NCBI GenBank assembly: GCA_963930775.1
Contig: OZ005696.1
Coordinates: 4,464,001 to 4,528,000, forward strand
DNA from: Cliona cf. orientalis
Lineage: Eukaryota > Porifera > Demospongiae > Clionaida > Clionaidae
Length of the DNA stretch: 64,000 nucleotides
Direction: 5' to 3'
The notes below the pieces were generated by a model. The model was not told the DNA's origin. It searched no databases and saw nothing but the letters and a program-made list of their open reading frames with translations. Shown here in pieces: positions 46,801 to 53,790 of the stretch. A program made the position numbers and the translations under genes. Each line of letters starts with the position of its first letter. Within the stretch, counting starts at the first letter, position 1.

Positions 46801-49800
46801 ACACATATCACCCATAAATAAATATTGTTGGATCACTTTTGAGCTATTTAATGCATATTTTTGGAAAATATTTTTCTGGCAGGTATAATTAAATATTTCC
46901 CGGGAATAAATATCTGGGCGTCAAGCTGTTCGTACGTCCGTCACAAAACTTATAATTTTTATTAATTAAGGCCAATATATTTAATTTCTGCAAGTAACAA
47001 TTTGTTTCCTCTTTTAGCTCCATAGCAAGCATTAATTACCATAATAAGTTTTAAACCATGCCCAACAGTTTTTTAATAATTGCTGTGACAGACGTACACT
47101 TTTTATGTACGTCCGTCACGTACGTCCGTCACAGTATATATGATGAATATAAGAACATGGCTATTTGTCAGTACGTACCATGATATTTTACACATTTCTA
47201 GTGATATTGTAGTATACTGTACCCACATTGGGTTTGCTGGAAAATCTAGAATTAAGGATCCGATGTTATCTTCCGCCAATGCCATCAACTACTCCCTTTG
47301 TAAATAGTTCATAAATTTTAGAGTATGCATGTTGACTCAACATGTTGGCTTCAAGTGATTTTATATGTATTGCCATACACTCTCTGCTATAAATGGGTCA
47401 CCCAACCCAAATATGACATATTTATTTTGCTTGACTATTATTATTATTACTATGCAATTGCATACTTTAACTCTCCGAGTCTCCAACTTTTCTTATCACG
47501 GCACTTTCTCAGATCTATTCAACGCTCTTATGTAGCATAATTAGATAGTACCTTTTTGATAAAGGATGGAGCCGATAAGCTTCATGCAGTGTGATAATTA
47601 GCTAAGTTCTTTGTAGCTGCAGCTGTACGAACAGATAGGTGTGCTATTTCTAGAAAACATCGAGTGTTTCGTGACAAAAAGTGCAGAGATTTAGAATCGC
47701 TATGTCCACTTGTAAAGAAAGGCAAGCCAAACGAAGGGAAAAAATTAAGCAGGACAAAGAACTGTATCAAGCCTATCTAGAAAAGGACAAGAAAAGAAAA
47801 GCAATAAAGCGTGCAGCTTCAAAGTTGCAGATGAGTGCACATCAGCTACAAGAACATCGAGTAAAAGAACGCTTGCGCCTGAGAAAATATCGCGAAAAGA
47901 AAAAGTTGGAGACTCTGCAGAGTACACAGACGGAAAATGGCCAGCAATCAACAAGCACCTGCACTCCATACCGTACTTCACAGTCTTTGGGGAAGGCTGT
48001 GAAGCGGGCACAGGTTTCCCTACCATCCTCTCCACGTAAGAAGCGATGCGTAATTGAAAATCTAGCAAAAAAGGCTGGCCTTAGTATTGCTAACAGCTCA
48101 CCTTCTCAAAAGAGAGGATTAAGTGAGGAAACCAAGGGTGCTGTGAATGCCTTTTACCTCAATAATGACATTACTTGGCAAGCCTCAGGTAGAAAGGATA
48201 GGGTCATTATACGAGAGGTAAATTCTGATGGAAAGACGGAAAAGAGAACTGAACAAACACGATACATGCTGATGTCGCTAAGCGAGGCATATGCCAAATT
48301 TATTGAGGAACACCCTAGCCATAAGATTGGCCGAAGTAAGTTTTGTGAGTTGAGACCAAAGAATGTTAAGCTCTTTGATCACATCCCTCACCATGTATGT
48401 GTTTGTTCATACCATGAGAATGTACGTCTTTTGCTGGTAGCGTTGAGAGAGCATACATCACTTGCTGTAGAGTTTCACGATTTTATATCACAAGTGACTT
48501 GTGATCCTCAGGCTAAAGAGTGCTTGAGCAGTCAGTGCCAAATCTGTCAAGACCGAATTGATGGATTTGCTCCCAGCAATGGTAGTGTTACTGTTCGCTA
48601 TCTCCAATGGCAAAACAACGAACGAGTGGAAAAGGTGGACATCTTAGGAACAGTTGAAGATGCTTTCCTTGAGCTCAAGAGGCAGCTTAAACCGTTCCTA
48701 AACCACACATACGTCAAACGCAAGCAGGCCGCTTACTTAGATACAGTGGTATCTAAGTGTGATGGCAATCAAGTTGTTCTTCAGGTTGATTTTTCAGAGA
48801 ATGCAACCATAGCTAGCCAACGAGAAATTCAGTCAGCCCACTGGAGTCACGCACAAGCCACCATTTTTACCGCACATGCATGGATAGACTCCAACACTAG
48901 TGAAAGCGTGGTACTTGTATCAGACGATCTTAATCATTCAAAGCAGAGTGTGTATGTGTTCATGCAATACATTTTCAATCACTTGAAGACAAAGTGTCCT
49001 GACATGAAGGTCATTAATGTATTTAGTGATGGAGCTAGCTCCCAGTTCAAACAGAAGTACCTGTTCTCAAATCTTTATGCTTGGAAGCAGGAGCACAGCC
49101 TCACGATCATTTGGAATTTTTTTGCGACTTCGCATGGGAAGGGAGTAGTTGATGGCATTGGTGGCGCAGTCAAGCGAGCTGTGTGGAGGCATGTCAGAAG
49201 TGACCAGGCTCATGTCACCAACGCGGAGGAGTATGCTGCTATAGCTCGCGAGCGCTGCCCCAATATCCACATTAGCTACATTAAACGAGAGGAAATAGAA
49301 TCTCTCAAGCCATTCCTTGAACAGAAATGGAGTGATGTTGTGGCTGTACCCATGACACATCAAACCCACTGCTTCAAAACCAGCGGTAAAGTCAAGCTCA
49401 TGGTGGCAGACATTTCCGCATCCACAGCATTTCGTATTGTCCGTATACGCAAGGCCAGCTCTGACGATGAAGCTGAATCTAGCATACAGTCAGATAAGAG
49501 TAGTGGCAAAGAGAATAGCCATGCCGAAGACAACTCACCAGATCCTCCGGAAAGTGATACGACTACACGATTATCCCTATCAGTCGGGCAGTGGGTTCTT
49601 GTCAGGTACGATGGCCTCGAATTTCCAGGGGAGGTAACGGCTTGCGGCGAGACTGATGCCGAAGTAAATGTAATGCATGCAAGTGGTAGTGCCTGGAAGT
49701 GGCCAACCAATCCAGACAAGATTTTCTATGAGCATGCTAACATTTTGTGACGAATTAATCCTCCAAGGGCAGCTGGCCATCGTGGTCAATTTATATTCGA

Positions 49801-51233
49801 TGACATTTAACTGCCTAAGAGATAGAGATAACTTGCTCACATGTACAAAAATAATATTCTGTTGTCTTATAGCATAAATTACCTGTGAAATGTATATTTA
49901 TGATGTTATTAAAAAAAATTGGCATAAAACATTCACACGAGTATGTCCGTCACAAATTTGTGTACGTCCGTCACAAGATTAAGCAATCAATTTAAAGGAC
50001 ATGCACCAACCATTTTCTTTCTAACCCCTGACATATTTCATAGGCATGCTAGCTTATTAGTTTAAGCCTATAGACAATTAAATTATCTTGCACACTTCAC
50101 AGACTTTCAGTGGTAAAGATGTCAGCATACCAAAACTAAATTTCTCTGAATACGTCCGTCACAGGACTTTAACCTCAACCTCCACCCACCCAGTCACTGA
50201 AGGTTCTAGATTTTGTATTAAGTTGAGTAGAGTAGATAGAGTGATAAGGGATTATATTGTATTGAACTGGTTGATAACTAAGGATATCATTTTTTTCAAC
50301 CAAAATAACCTCCAAATTGTACGTCCGTCACAATGGAACTGCCCAAATGCCAAATATGCGCATAAGCTCGTCTTGGATTTCACTCAAGTAAATGCCAGGC
50401 TTATCCAAATTATTCTGAACAACATTATTTGTTCAAATTCTCCAAGCAAAAGCGCTGGCCCATGTTGACGTTTGCGTAGCACACTGTCTCCTGTGATTTG
50501 AAACTGGATCTATTGCCTGACTGCGTTCAGAGACACTAAATAACACAGTGGAAGATACTATACTATATATATAACGATTTGTTTGGTTGTGCTCAATAAT
50601 TCCCCAATACGCTTACCGTAGTGTGGGTAAGTACCCGTGGGCATTTAAACAATCATGATTTTGGTCCGCATGGGCATTTAGCCACGATATAACTTCCATA
50701 CGTTTGTATAGAAGCTGCTACATGGACCCCTTGAAGTGGGGTATATGGCGGGAGTGGGAGCTTGCCCGAGACCCTATATCTGCATGGTGTTTTTATAAAG
50801 AACTCCCTGCACCTGGGTGAGGTTTATTTGCAATAGAGTCACCTTGACGAGGTATGACAGGCTTGATCTTTGGCTAATAGGTCACGGATTAAAGTGCTAG
50901 TATAGGCTTTCGTGAAAATGTTTAGAAGATGTCATTGAACTCAGCACTATTGATTTAGTGGGGGAGCCCCTCTTTGTTAGCACTCCAGAGTCCAGAGTTT
51001 ACAGTTACCCTTCAATTTATGCTTATTAGTGAATGTGCTAATAAATGAAATGCATGCGTAATGTGAAAATACAGAAATGATTGTGCATTTTCATCTGTTT
51101 TCTACAGCGTCCATTTCGTCGTCGTCCCCGTCAGAGCAAACAAGGTGAGGAAGATGGCAAACCTGCAAGTGGAGAGGATGAAAATCAAGAGGAGAAGCTG
51201 CACAGTGAAACAGTGGAGAGCAATGAGCATTAA
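22806..51233 (+). CDS. YBX: Y-box (cold-shock domain) nucleic-acid binding protein, 8 coding exons
   Basis: Y-box proteins bind single-stranded RNA/DNA and package mRNAs, controlling translation and stability in cytoplasm and nucleus. Eight exons join in frame through GT-AG introns: 22806-22860, 23001-23064, 24669-24702, 24768-24921, 26924-27040, 35218-35339, 35399-35521 and 51108-51233. That makes 795 nt, or 264 residues. A short acidic N-terminus is followed by the cold-shock domain at about residues 22-90. It holds [17 protein letters not shown] with RNP1 (GYGFI), RNP2 (DIFVHQ), and YLRSVGDGE then [15 protein letters not shown], all hallmarks of metazoan YBX1/2/3. The C-terminal half alternates Arg-rich ([25 protein letters not shown]) and acidic islands, as in vertebrate YBX1, but is shorter than its about 324 residues. 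Splice phases match at every junction. Start chosen at the first ATG before the GTAAGT donor. Introns 5 (8.2 kb) and 7 (15.6 kb) are filled with transposons. Confidence 0.95.
23001..23064 (+). CDS. YBX: Y-box exon 2 (first half of cold-shock domain, RNP1)
   Basis: The acceptor is TATACAG. The exon encodes [19 protein letters not shown] and ends two bases into an Arg codon, before GTAATT. It contains the first β-strands and RNP1. Confidence 0.95.
23065..24668 (+). other. Y-box intron 2
   Basis: It contains single ends of TA/CCGTA elements (CCGTATAGTGGGAAAC at 23402; ACCGTACCCTCGCGAAAG near 23660) and no ORF of interest. A tract similar to the second of these recurs in intron 4 near 25210. Confidence 0.5.
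24669..24702 (+). CDS. YBX: Y-box exon 3 (RNP2 micro-exon)
   Basis: Only 34 nt: it encodes [12 protein letters not shown], with acceptor ACATATAG and donor GTAGGA. A very short exon at this position is also seen in vertebrate Y-box genes. Confidence 0.92.
24768..24921 (+). CDS. YBX: Y-box exon 4 (end of cold-shock domain)
   Basis: The intron before it is just 65 bp. The exon encodes [19 protein letters not shown] through QGSKYA, with donor GTAAGT. Confidence 0.95.
24922..26923 (+). other. Y-box intron 4
   Basis: Repeat-derived. A single end of the 16532-17306 element lies at 25966-26010 (GACTACGTAAACGGGATTGG). No coding sequence was recognised. Confidence 0.5.
26924..27040 (+). CDS. YBX: Y-box exon 5 (Arg-rich island 1)
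   Basis: Encodes [16 protein letters not shown] through DKTEGTE; the donor is GTGAAG at 27041. The frame stays open past the donor to about 27117, but the next exon joins correctly only from 27040. Confidence 0.88.
28453..29020 (+). repeat. Dispersed repeat with AACCCTCAGCGC termini, copy 2
   Basis: Second copy of the family at 2527-3204. Left end AACCCTCAGCGCATGTGTGA, right end CAGCGCCGAGGGTTTAGCAC and a CACCAATGGTG hairpin. It lacks the tRNA-like block of copy 1. Confidence 0.6.
29080..29255 (-). pseudogene. Fragment resembling HIRAN-type N-terminus of transposon-linked proteins
   Basis: A minus-strand frame of about 57 codons ends in TAA at 29080-29082. It reads [20 protein letters not shown] (start 29229) and continues [10 protein letters not shown]. 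The pattern 'DSVIRGHxxSKxIWTP' resembles the opening of HIRAN-like proteins often found repeated in sponge and cnidarian genomes; that recollection is not checked. It is too short to be functional alone and lies in Y-box intron 5. Confidence 0.4.
29619..34987 (-). mobile_element. MULE (Mutator-like) DNA transposon, decayed
   Basis: The left end GGTGTATCCATTCGCTGGAC (29620) and the right end, read inverted from 34984, match over about 40 bp. TTTACATT occurs at 29611-29618 and 34988-34995, a plausible 8-bp target duplication within the usual MULE range. The right tip has two extra bases relative to the left. Between them is a minus-strand transposase gene (see 30190-34797). The element sits in Y-box intron 5, antisense to the host gene. 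Confidence 0.75.
30190..34797 (-). pseudogene. MULE transposase, broken
   Basis: The start is MEK at 34797, with splice-like sites joining it to an acidic exon (about 34590-34727, [15 protein letters not shown]) that has a GTAAGT donor. The next blocks are at 34120-33700 (ending ICFLSG, GTAAGT donor) and 32680-32119. The catalytic core reads [20 protein letters not shown], then [12 protein letters not shown], then a CFIHVRRN block at 31900-31940 and a late [11 protein letters not shown] near 31570, consistent with the MULE DDE fold. The C-terminus (about 30190-30530) has '[20 protein letters not shown]' and '[16 protein letters not shown]', typical of this invertebrate MULE group. It is disabled: TGA after NAMLK, TGA at the PPPSDL position near 30420, and frame shifts near 32115, 31830 and 31385. 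Confidence 0.8.
35218..35339 (+). CDS. YBX: Y-box exon 6 (Arg-rich island 2)
   Basis: The acceptor is CTGATAG. It encodes [19 protein letters not shown], then [19 protein letters not shown], with donor GTGAGT. The following intron is only 59 bp. Confidence 0.92.
35399..35521 (+). CDS. YBX: Y-box exon 7 (Arg/Gln/Glu island)
   Basis: The acceptor is CACTAAG. It encodes 41 residues from [17 protein letters not shown] to EGRQGR, with donor GTATGT. Confidence 0.88.
35522..37908 (+). other. First part of Y-box intron 7, no gene
   Basis: Repeat-rich. It holds a short perfect hairpin AAGGAGTGAGC...GCTCACTCCTT at 35890-35922 and a G/C-run MITE-like tract at 37130-37460. An element end (AACTTTTTATTGACTGCTAG) finishes near 37912. 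Confidence 0.45.
37909..39020 (+). pseudogene. SWIM/YqaJ nuclease relic, second copy
   Basis: The plus-strand blocks resemble the minus-strand YqaJ gene at 41954-43250. They are a SWIM zinc-finger piece ([14 protein letters not shown] then FALEEYC), a linker with YDPCPPP and [10 protein letters not shown], then the YqaJ start '[14 protein letters not shown]' with [11 protein letters not shown]. Stops and frame changes interrupt it, and the nuclease core is missing. A last open piece at about 38915-39020 ([15 protein letters not shown] to SLGQ, TAA) looks like the C-terminal end of another transposon protein. This is the older of the two YqaJ copies by decay. Confidence 0.65.
39140..39425 (-). 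pseudogene. DDE_3 (IS630/Tc1-type) transposase relic
   Basis: Reading the minus strand, one frame gives '[19 protein letters not shown]', then [20 protein letters not shown] and SIIKLL. These are the second Asp block (MDNxxxH) and the PPYxPxLNPxExxF block with the third acidic residue of DDE_3 transposases. In-frame stops follow DEM and TGPN, so it is dead. It ends just left of the ISL2EU-like insertion at 39448. Confidence 0.7.
39893..41703 (+). pseudogene. THAP-domain DDE_Tnp_4 transposase, broken by a MITE
   Basis: From ATG 39893 the first 70 residues form a THAP zinc finger (C5, C10, C55, H58: SCIIPGC...RICSQHF). After frame changes, 40330-40480 has [10 protein letters not shown] then CFEFFG and LKYWGS. 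Next, 40500-40686 is the helix-turn-helix block ([17 protein letters not shown] and [15 protein letters not shown]). The DDE_Tnp_4 core resumes after the MITE at 41153 with '[20 protein letters not shown]' and '[19 protein letters not shown]', then [19 protein letters not shown] and the late [16 protein letters not shown]. The target reading frame is in register on the two sides of the MITE once its TA duplication is discounted. Additional shifts lie near 40115, 40320 and 41330, so no full-length protein is made. Confidence 0.8.
40689..41150. mobile_element. TA-type MITE inserted in the transposase gene
   Basis: A 462-bp element with ends CCGTACTCGCTCTAATTAT and ATAATTAGAGCGAGTACGG, flanked by TA (40687-40688, 41151-41152). 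It interrupts the ISL2EU transposase between its HTH and DDE regions. It is the same family as 15948-16310. Confidence 0.9.
41954..43250 (-). pseudogene. SWIM zinc finger + YqaJ exonuclease, convergent accessory gene
   Basis: YqaJ proteins are lambda-exonuclease-like nucleases. The minus-strand order is [12 protein letters not shown] and [12 protein letters not shown], then a SWIM finger [16 protein letters not shown] with YALEEQ (43250-42801), then a proline-rich linker with an in-frame TGA near 42710. The YqaJ domain begins [19 protein letters not shown] (42450-42350), and the nuclease core is at 42199-41954. It has [17 protein letters not shown] with the E-x-K pair, [13 protein letters not shown] and [11 protein letters not shown], all expected YqaJ positions. 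The ORF pieces are in different frames, so this copy is inactive or needs introns. It faces the transposase tail to tail. Confidence 0.8.
44141..44637. mobile_element. Tigger/pogo-type MITE, CAGTGTAGTCCACC ends
   Basis: The ends are CAGTGTAGTCCACCTAATTC and the inverse GAATTAAGTGGACTACACTG, flanked by TA at 44139-44140 and 44638-44639. The 'CAGTxxARTCC...' tip with a TA target is typical of pogo/Tigger elements. It sits at the inner edge of the right TIR of the ISL2EU-like element. Confidence 0.85.
45288..45715 (+). repeat. Repeat family A, copy 2 (uninterrupted)
   Basis: It gives the intact arrangement of family A. It serves as the empty site for both the MITE at 809-1162 and the MITE at 57834-58186 (here CCCATGATTGTGACATTAAAC is continuous). 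Confidence 0.7.
45716..46567 (+). other. Intronic stretch without recognised gene
   Basis: It lies between repeat family A and the Sola-like element. No ORF of note. A CTCGCCCGTCACAGAT at about 46163 resembles the 13-bp motif of the neighbouring transposon but lies outside its ends. Confidence 0.4.
46933..47133 (+). repeat. 13-bp motif TACGTCCGTCACA, left cluster
   Basis: Copies are at 46933-46945, 47108-47120 (last base G) and 47121-47133, the last two head to tail. An inverted variant, TGTGACAGACGTACA, is at 47084-47098. They lie between the left end of the element and its ORF. Confidence 0.85.
47702..49750 (+). CDS. Sola-like transposase, 682 residues, intact
   Basis: This is the putative DDE/RNase-H-like enzyme that moves the surrounding element. 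The start is ATG 47702; the frame is open 21 nt further upstream but without ATG. Residues 4-70 are very basic and helical ([25 protein letters not shown]), a likely DNA-binding coiled segment. Residues 233-282 hold a Cys/His cluster (C233, C235, H238, C267, C274, C279, C282) that could bind zinc. The core at 357-500 has VLQVDFSEN (D363), [15 protein letters not shown] (D443) and [16 protein letters not shown] (H478, D484), with candidate catalytic Asp residues at conserved-looking positions. A Ser/Glu-rich linker follows. Residues 626-682 ([11 protein letters not shown]...FPGEV...WKWP) resemble a Tudor/chromo-like small barrel. I know similar uncharacterised proteins in many aquatic invertebrates but could not check them. 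There are no stops or frameshifts. Confidence 0.85.
   Translation: MSTCKERQAKRREKIKQDKELYQAYLEKDKKRKAIKRAASKLQMSAHQLQEHRVKERLRLRKYREKKKLETLQSTQTENGQQSTSTCTPYRTSQSLGKAVKRAQVSLPSSPRKKRCVIENLAKKAGLSIANSSPSQKRGLSEETKGAVNAFYLNNDITWQASGRKDRVIIREVNSDGKTEKRTEQTRYMLMSLSEAYAKFIEEHPSHKIGRSKFCELRPKNVKLFDHIPHHVCVCSYHENVRLLLVALREHTSLAVEFHDFISQVTCDPQAKECLSSQCQICQDRIDGFAPSNGSVTVRYLQWQNNERVEKVDILGTVEDAFLELKRQLKPFLNHTYVKRKQAAYLDTVVSKCDGNQVVLQVDFSENATIASQREIQSAHWSHAQATIFTAHAWIDSNTSESVVLVSDDLNHSKQSVYVFMQYIFNHLKTKCPDMKVINVFSDGASSQFKQKYLFSNLYAWKQEHSLTIIWNFFATSHGKGVVDGIGGAVKRAVWRHVRSDQAHVTNAEEYAAIARERCPNIHISYIKREEIESLKPFLEQKWSDVVAVPMTHQTHCFKTSGKVKLMVADISASTAFRIVRIRKASSDDEAESSIQSDKSSGKENSHAEDNSPDPPESDTTTRLSLSVGQWVLVRYDGLEFPGEVTACGETDAEVNVMHASGSAWKWPTNPDKIFYEHANIL
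49942..50332 (+). repeat. 13-bp motif TACGTCCGTCACA, right cluster
   Basis: Copies are at 49942-49954 (TATGTCC variant), 49963-49975, 50151-50163 and 50320-50332; the last is 12 bp from the right end of the element. All four have the same orientation as the left copies, so the motif is mostly a direct repeat and not an inverted one. Confidence 0.85.
50345..51107 (+). other. Last part of Y-box intron 7
   Basis: No gene was seen between the right end of the Sola-like element and the acceptor of Y-box exon 8. Confidence 0.5.
51108..51233 (+). CDS. YBX: Y-box exon 8 (C-terminus and stop)
   Basis: The acceptor is TTTTCTACAG. It encodes [18 protein letters not shown] and a Glu-rich tail ending NEH, then TAA at 51231-51233. 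It lies 15.6 kb from exon 7, yet frame and style fit exactly. Confidence 0.9.
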   Translation, partial: RPFRRRPRQSKQGEEDGKPASGEDENQEEKLHSETVESNEH

Positions 51234-51547
51234 TAACCTGTTCTTTGCTACACCTAGTATTGAACTGTAACAGTAGTCTACATAATGTATGTAGTTTGCC
51301 ACCAAAGAACAGAACTGAAAATGTTTATGAATTAGTTGGGCACCATCACAGTTTTCTGATTATCGTCCCTCTTGCTTAAGATAAACCTGATGTCACTTAC
51401 AACAAATGCTGTAGAGACTAAAATCTTCGCTTAAGGTCAAATTTTCTTGTATGAAAGATAATTGTTATAGTTGAATGTACTATTATACAGCCCATATTGG
51501 ATCGGTGCAGATAGCGCCCAGGTAGATTATCTACAATATTATTATTA

Positions 51548-51633
51548 CAAGGGAGCCGACAGAAGAAAGTCGTCCAGAAATCTCCACGTTAATGTGGAGA
51601 TTTCTGGACGACTTTCTTCTGTCAGCTCCCTTG
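51548..51633 (+). ncRNA. Long near-perfect hairpin downstream of the Y-box stop
   Basis: Two 40-base arms starting CAAGGGAGCCGACAGAAG are complementary with one difference (GCCGACAG / CTGTCAGC), and the loop is GTTAAT. The hairpin starts 315 bp after the stop codon and precedes the first AATAAA (51710), so it could be part of the Y-box 3' UTR. It could be a miRNA-like precursor, a double-stranded-RNA control element, or a tiny foldback MITE; the sequence alone cannot decide. Confidence 0.5.
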
Positions 51634-51709
51634 AGTGAAGAACTGCATAGTGTCGACGTAGATACAATATCATGCTTAGTATGACCACACAATGAAAGCA
51701 GGTGTCCAA

Positions 51710-51720
51710 AATAAAATAAA
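51710..51720 (+). terminator. Candidate polyadenylation signals (two overlapping AATAAA)
   Basis: AATAAA at 51710-51715 and 51715-51720 are the first canonical signals I find after the Y-box stop at 51233. They would give a 3' UTR of roughly 500 nt. Confidence 0.45.
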
Positions 51721-52071
51721 AAGCCGCCCGCCTGCATCATTTCTTAGCTGGAAAAGCCTGAGAAACTTTAAAAAGAAAGATTTTTCCTTGCCTAATATAC
51801 CATTGGCAAACCATCCCAACCCCCCCCCCCCCTCCCATCCATACCGTGCCACATAATATTATACTTATTATTATTGACTTGAGGAACACAACACCATAGG
51901 TACAGCATAAATTAAAGTTTAAATAGATATTAGGGGGATAAAGTAAAGAAAGAAAGTGAAATGTTAGGCTGAACAGATATAAATAATTCCTACACTTAAT
52001 GTGAATTCGGGTCTGGTGCAAGTCTGACATCTCAAAGTTGGCACAAACAGTCTTGATCTGTGTAAATCTTT

Positions 52072-53790
52072 TTAATTATGATGGGAGCCAAAAACTGAGT
52101 TATACCCTATGCTCATGTAAGTAAGGATTGAGCTCTGAACAAATACATCCCGAACCAGTGAAGAATGAGACTTAAGGGCTGTAGATAAAAGCTTGGATGA
52201 CCTCTGAACAACATTATACAAGCTGTGGAGTTGAGCTGTACAATGAAGTATACCAGTATGACACATACGAGGGAGAGACCAAACCCTATGGAGGATATTG
52301 TTGAAAGTAACTTCGAGTGACTTTAGTTTTTTTTCTTTATGATAATTGATGCATAAGTATGCAAGGGGCACATAAAATAGTGCAGAAAAAGCACTAGTGC
52401 CAAGTATGTATCCATGAGAATAACAATAATTATAATACTGGTAGTACTACTGTTATGATGTGAATGACATTAAATTTAATAATAGCTAAGATTCAATGAA
52501 GGTACGTGAACTGCCTTTTGAAGGAGGGTAGGGATGTGGTGGTCGTTATTGACGAAGGAAGAGAGTTCCACAATGATATTGTACGATGAAAATATGAGCC
52601 CTGGAGCAAGTTGGTGTGTGCTAAAGGCAAGACGTACTATTAGCTACATTTGAGCGTGTGGAGTAGGTCAAGAGAGGAGCATTCGGTAGGATGCATTCTC
52701 CATTAATGATTTTATGTAGGAGGCTGAGACTAAGGTGATCCCTCCTAGTAGAGAGCTCTGGTACATGATCCCTCCTAGTAGAGAGCTCTGGTACATGACA
52801 CTTCTCAAACAGATCCTTGTATGATGTACTCCACTCTTTTGTGCACACTCTAAGTGCAAACTTCTGCACATGTTCCAATTTATTAACATCTTTGAAAATT
52901 AGGACTCCACACAGGAGCAGCATATTCAAGATGTGGCCTAATCACAGATAAATAAGTCTTAAGGAGAGTCTCAGGATCTGACCATTGGTAAAGCTGCCGG
53001 TATAGCATTCCTGTAAGCCTTCGAGTCTTGGCCACAATCTTTTCGACATGAGGTGAGAGAGTTACACCTAGATACTTGTATTCAAATACTCTTTCTAAGG
53101 CTTGCCCATACAATTTCAGTTCAGGGACTGGAACCGCTCTTGTTCTACGCCTTGTTACACTTCGCAGAGTTTAATCGAAGATTGCTTCCAGTGACCCAGT
53201 GTCCAACATTGTTGATGCCCTGTTGTACACAGATGAAATGTTGTGGATCGTTTATATAATGGCATGTCATCAGCATATAGAGTTATACATGTACAATTGC
53301 CTTCTATTACAGCAGAATCGACTGAATCATTAATGAATATCAGGAATAGCAATGGGCCCAGGACTGACCCTTGAGGAACACCTGATGTAGCACTGCAAGT
53401 TGTAGATGTCTTTCCATTCAGGACAACATACTGTTTTCTGTCCATCAAGTAAGAGCATATCCACCTAAGTATGTAGGGGTCAAGGTCAAGTGCTCTAAGT
53501 TTGTCAATAAGTGATTTATGAGGAACCGAGTCAAATGCCTTCCATATATAAGTCGAAGAAGACAGCACATATTTTACCTTGGTCGAGAGCTTTTGACCAT
53601 TCGTATACAACATCAACAAGGGCAGATACTGAAGATTTCTTTGGCTGAAAGCCCCATTGTTGTAGGGCGATGGGATGATACAAGTTTAGATGGTTGAATA
53701 TTAGGCCATAGATGTGCCTTTCAAGTAGCTTGCTTAGGATTGGGAGCAAGGAGATCGGTCTATAGTTTGACACGCAGTTCAGAAGAAGAA
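52072..53790 (-). pseudogene. Non-LTR retrotransposon (jockey/CR1-type) reverse transcriptase, truncated
   Basis: The minus-strand blocks in order are NYRPISLLPILSKLLER (53770), WGFQPKKSSVSALVD, AFDSVPHKSLIDKLRAL, SGVPQGSVLGPLLFLIF and the catalytic YADD (about 53270). They are followed by the thumb region YKYLGVTLSPH, PHLEYAAPVW (52950) and a C-terminal VCTKEW to HKIINGEC part. The N-terminal endonuclease is missing, as expected for 5' truncation. Frames shift near 53540, 53260 and 52920. A 10-residue VPELSTRRDH unit is duplicated (30-bp tandem at about 52735-52800). The frame at 52072-52371 (ILHRVWSLPRMCHTGILHC) looks like the C-terminus of a second, different RT. Confidence 0.8.

Larger units (their letters stand above)
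46568..50344 (+). mobile_element. Sola-like DNA transposon, apparently complete
   Basis: A 3777-bp element. Its ends are GGGCAATTCC (46568) and GGAACTGCCC (to 50344), and AAAT is exactly repeated at 46564-46567 and 50345-50348. A 4-bp target duplication and a single DDE-type ORF are the features by which the Sola superfamily was described; assignment to Sola is inference from these. One uninterrupted ORF (47702-49750) lies between AT-rich arms that hold eight copies of a 13-bp motif. It is inserted in Y-box intron 7 in the same direction as the host gene. Confidence 0.75.

Noticed and set aside
49067..49719. Minus-strand frames of 100 and 119 codons inside the Sola-like ORF
   Set aside because: Antisense shadows of the intact 682-codon frame.
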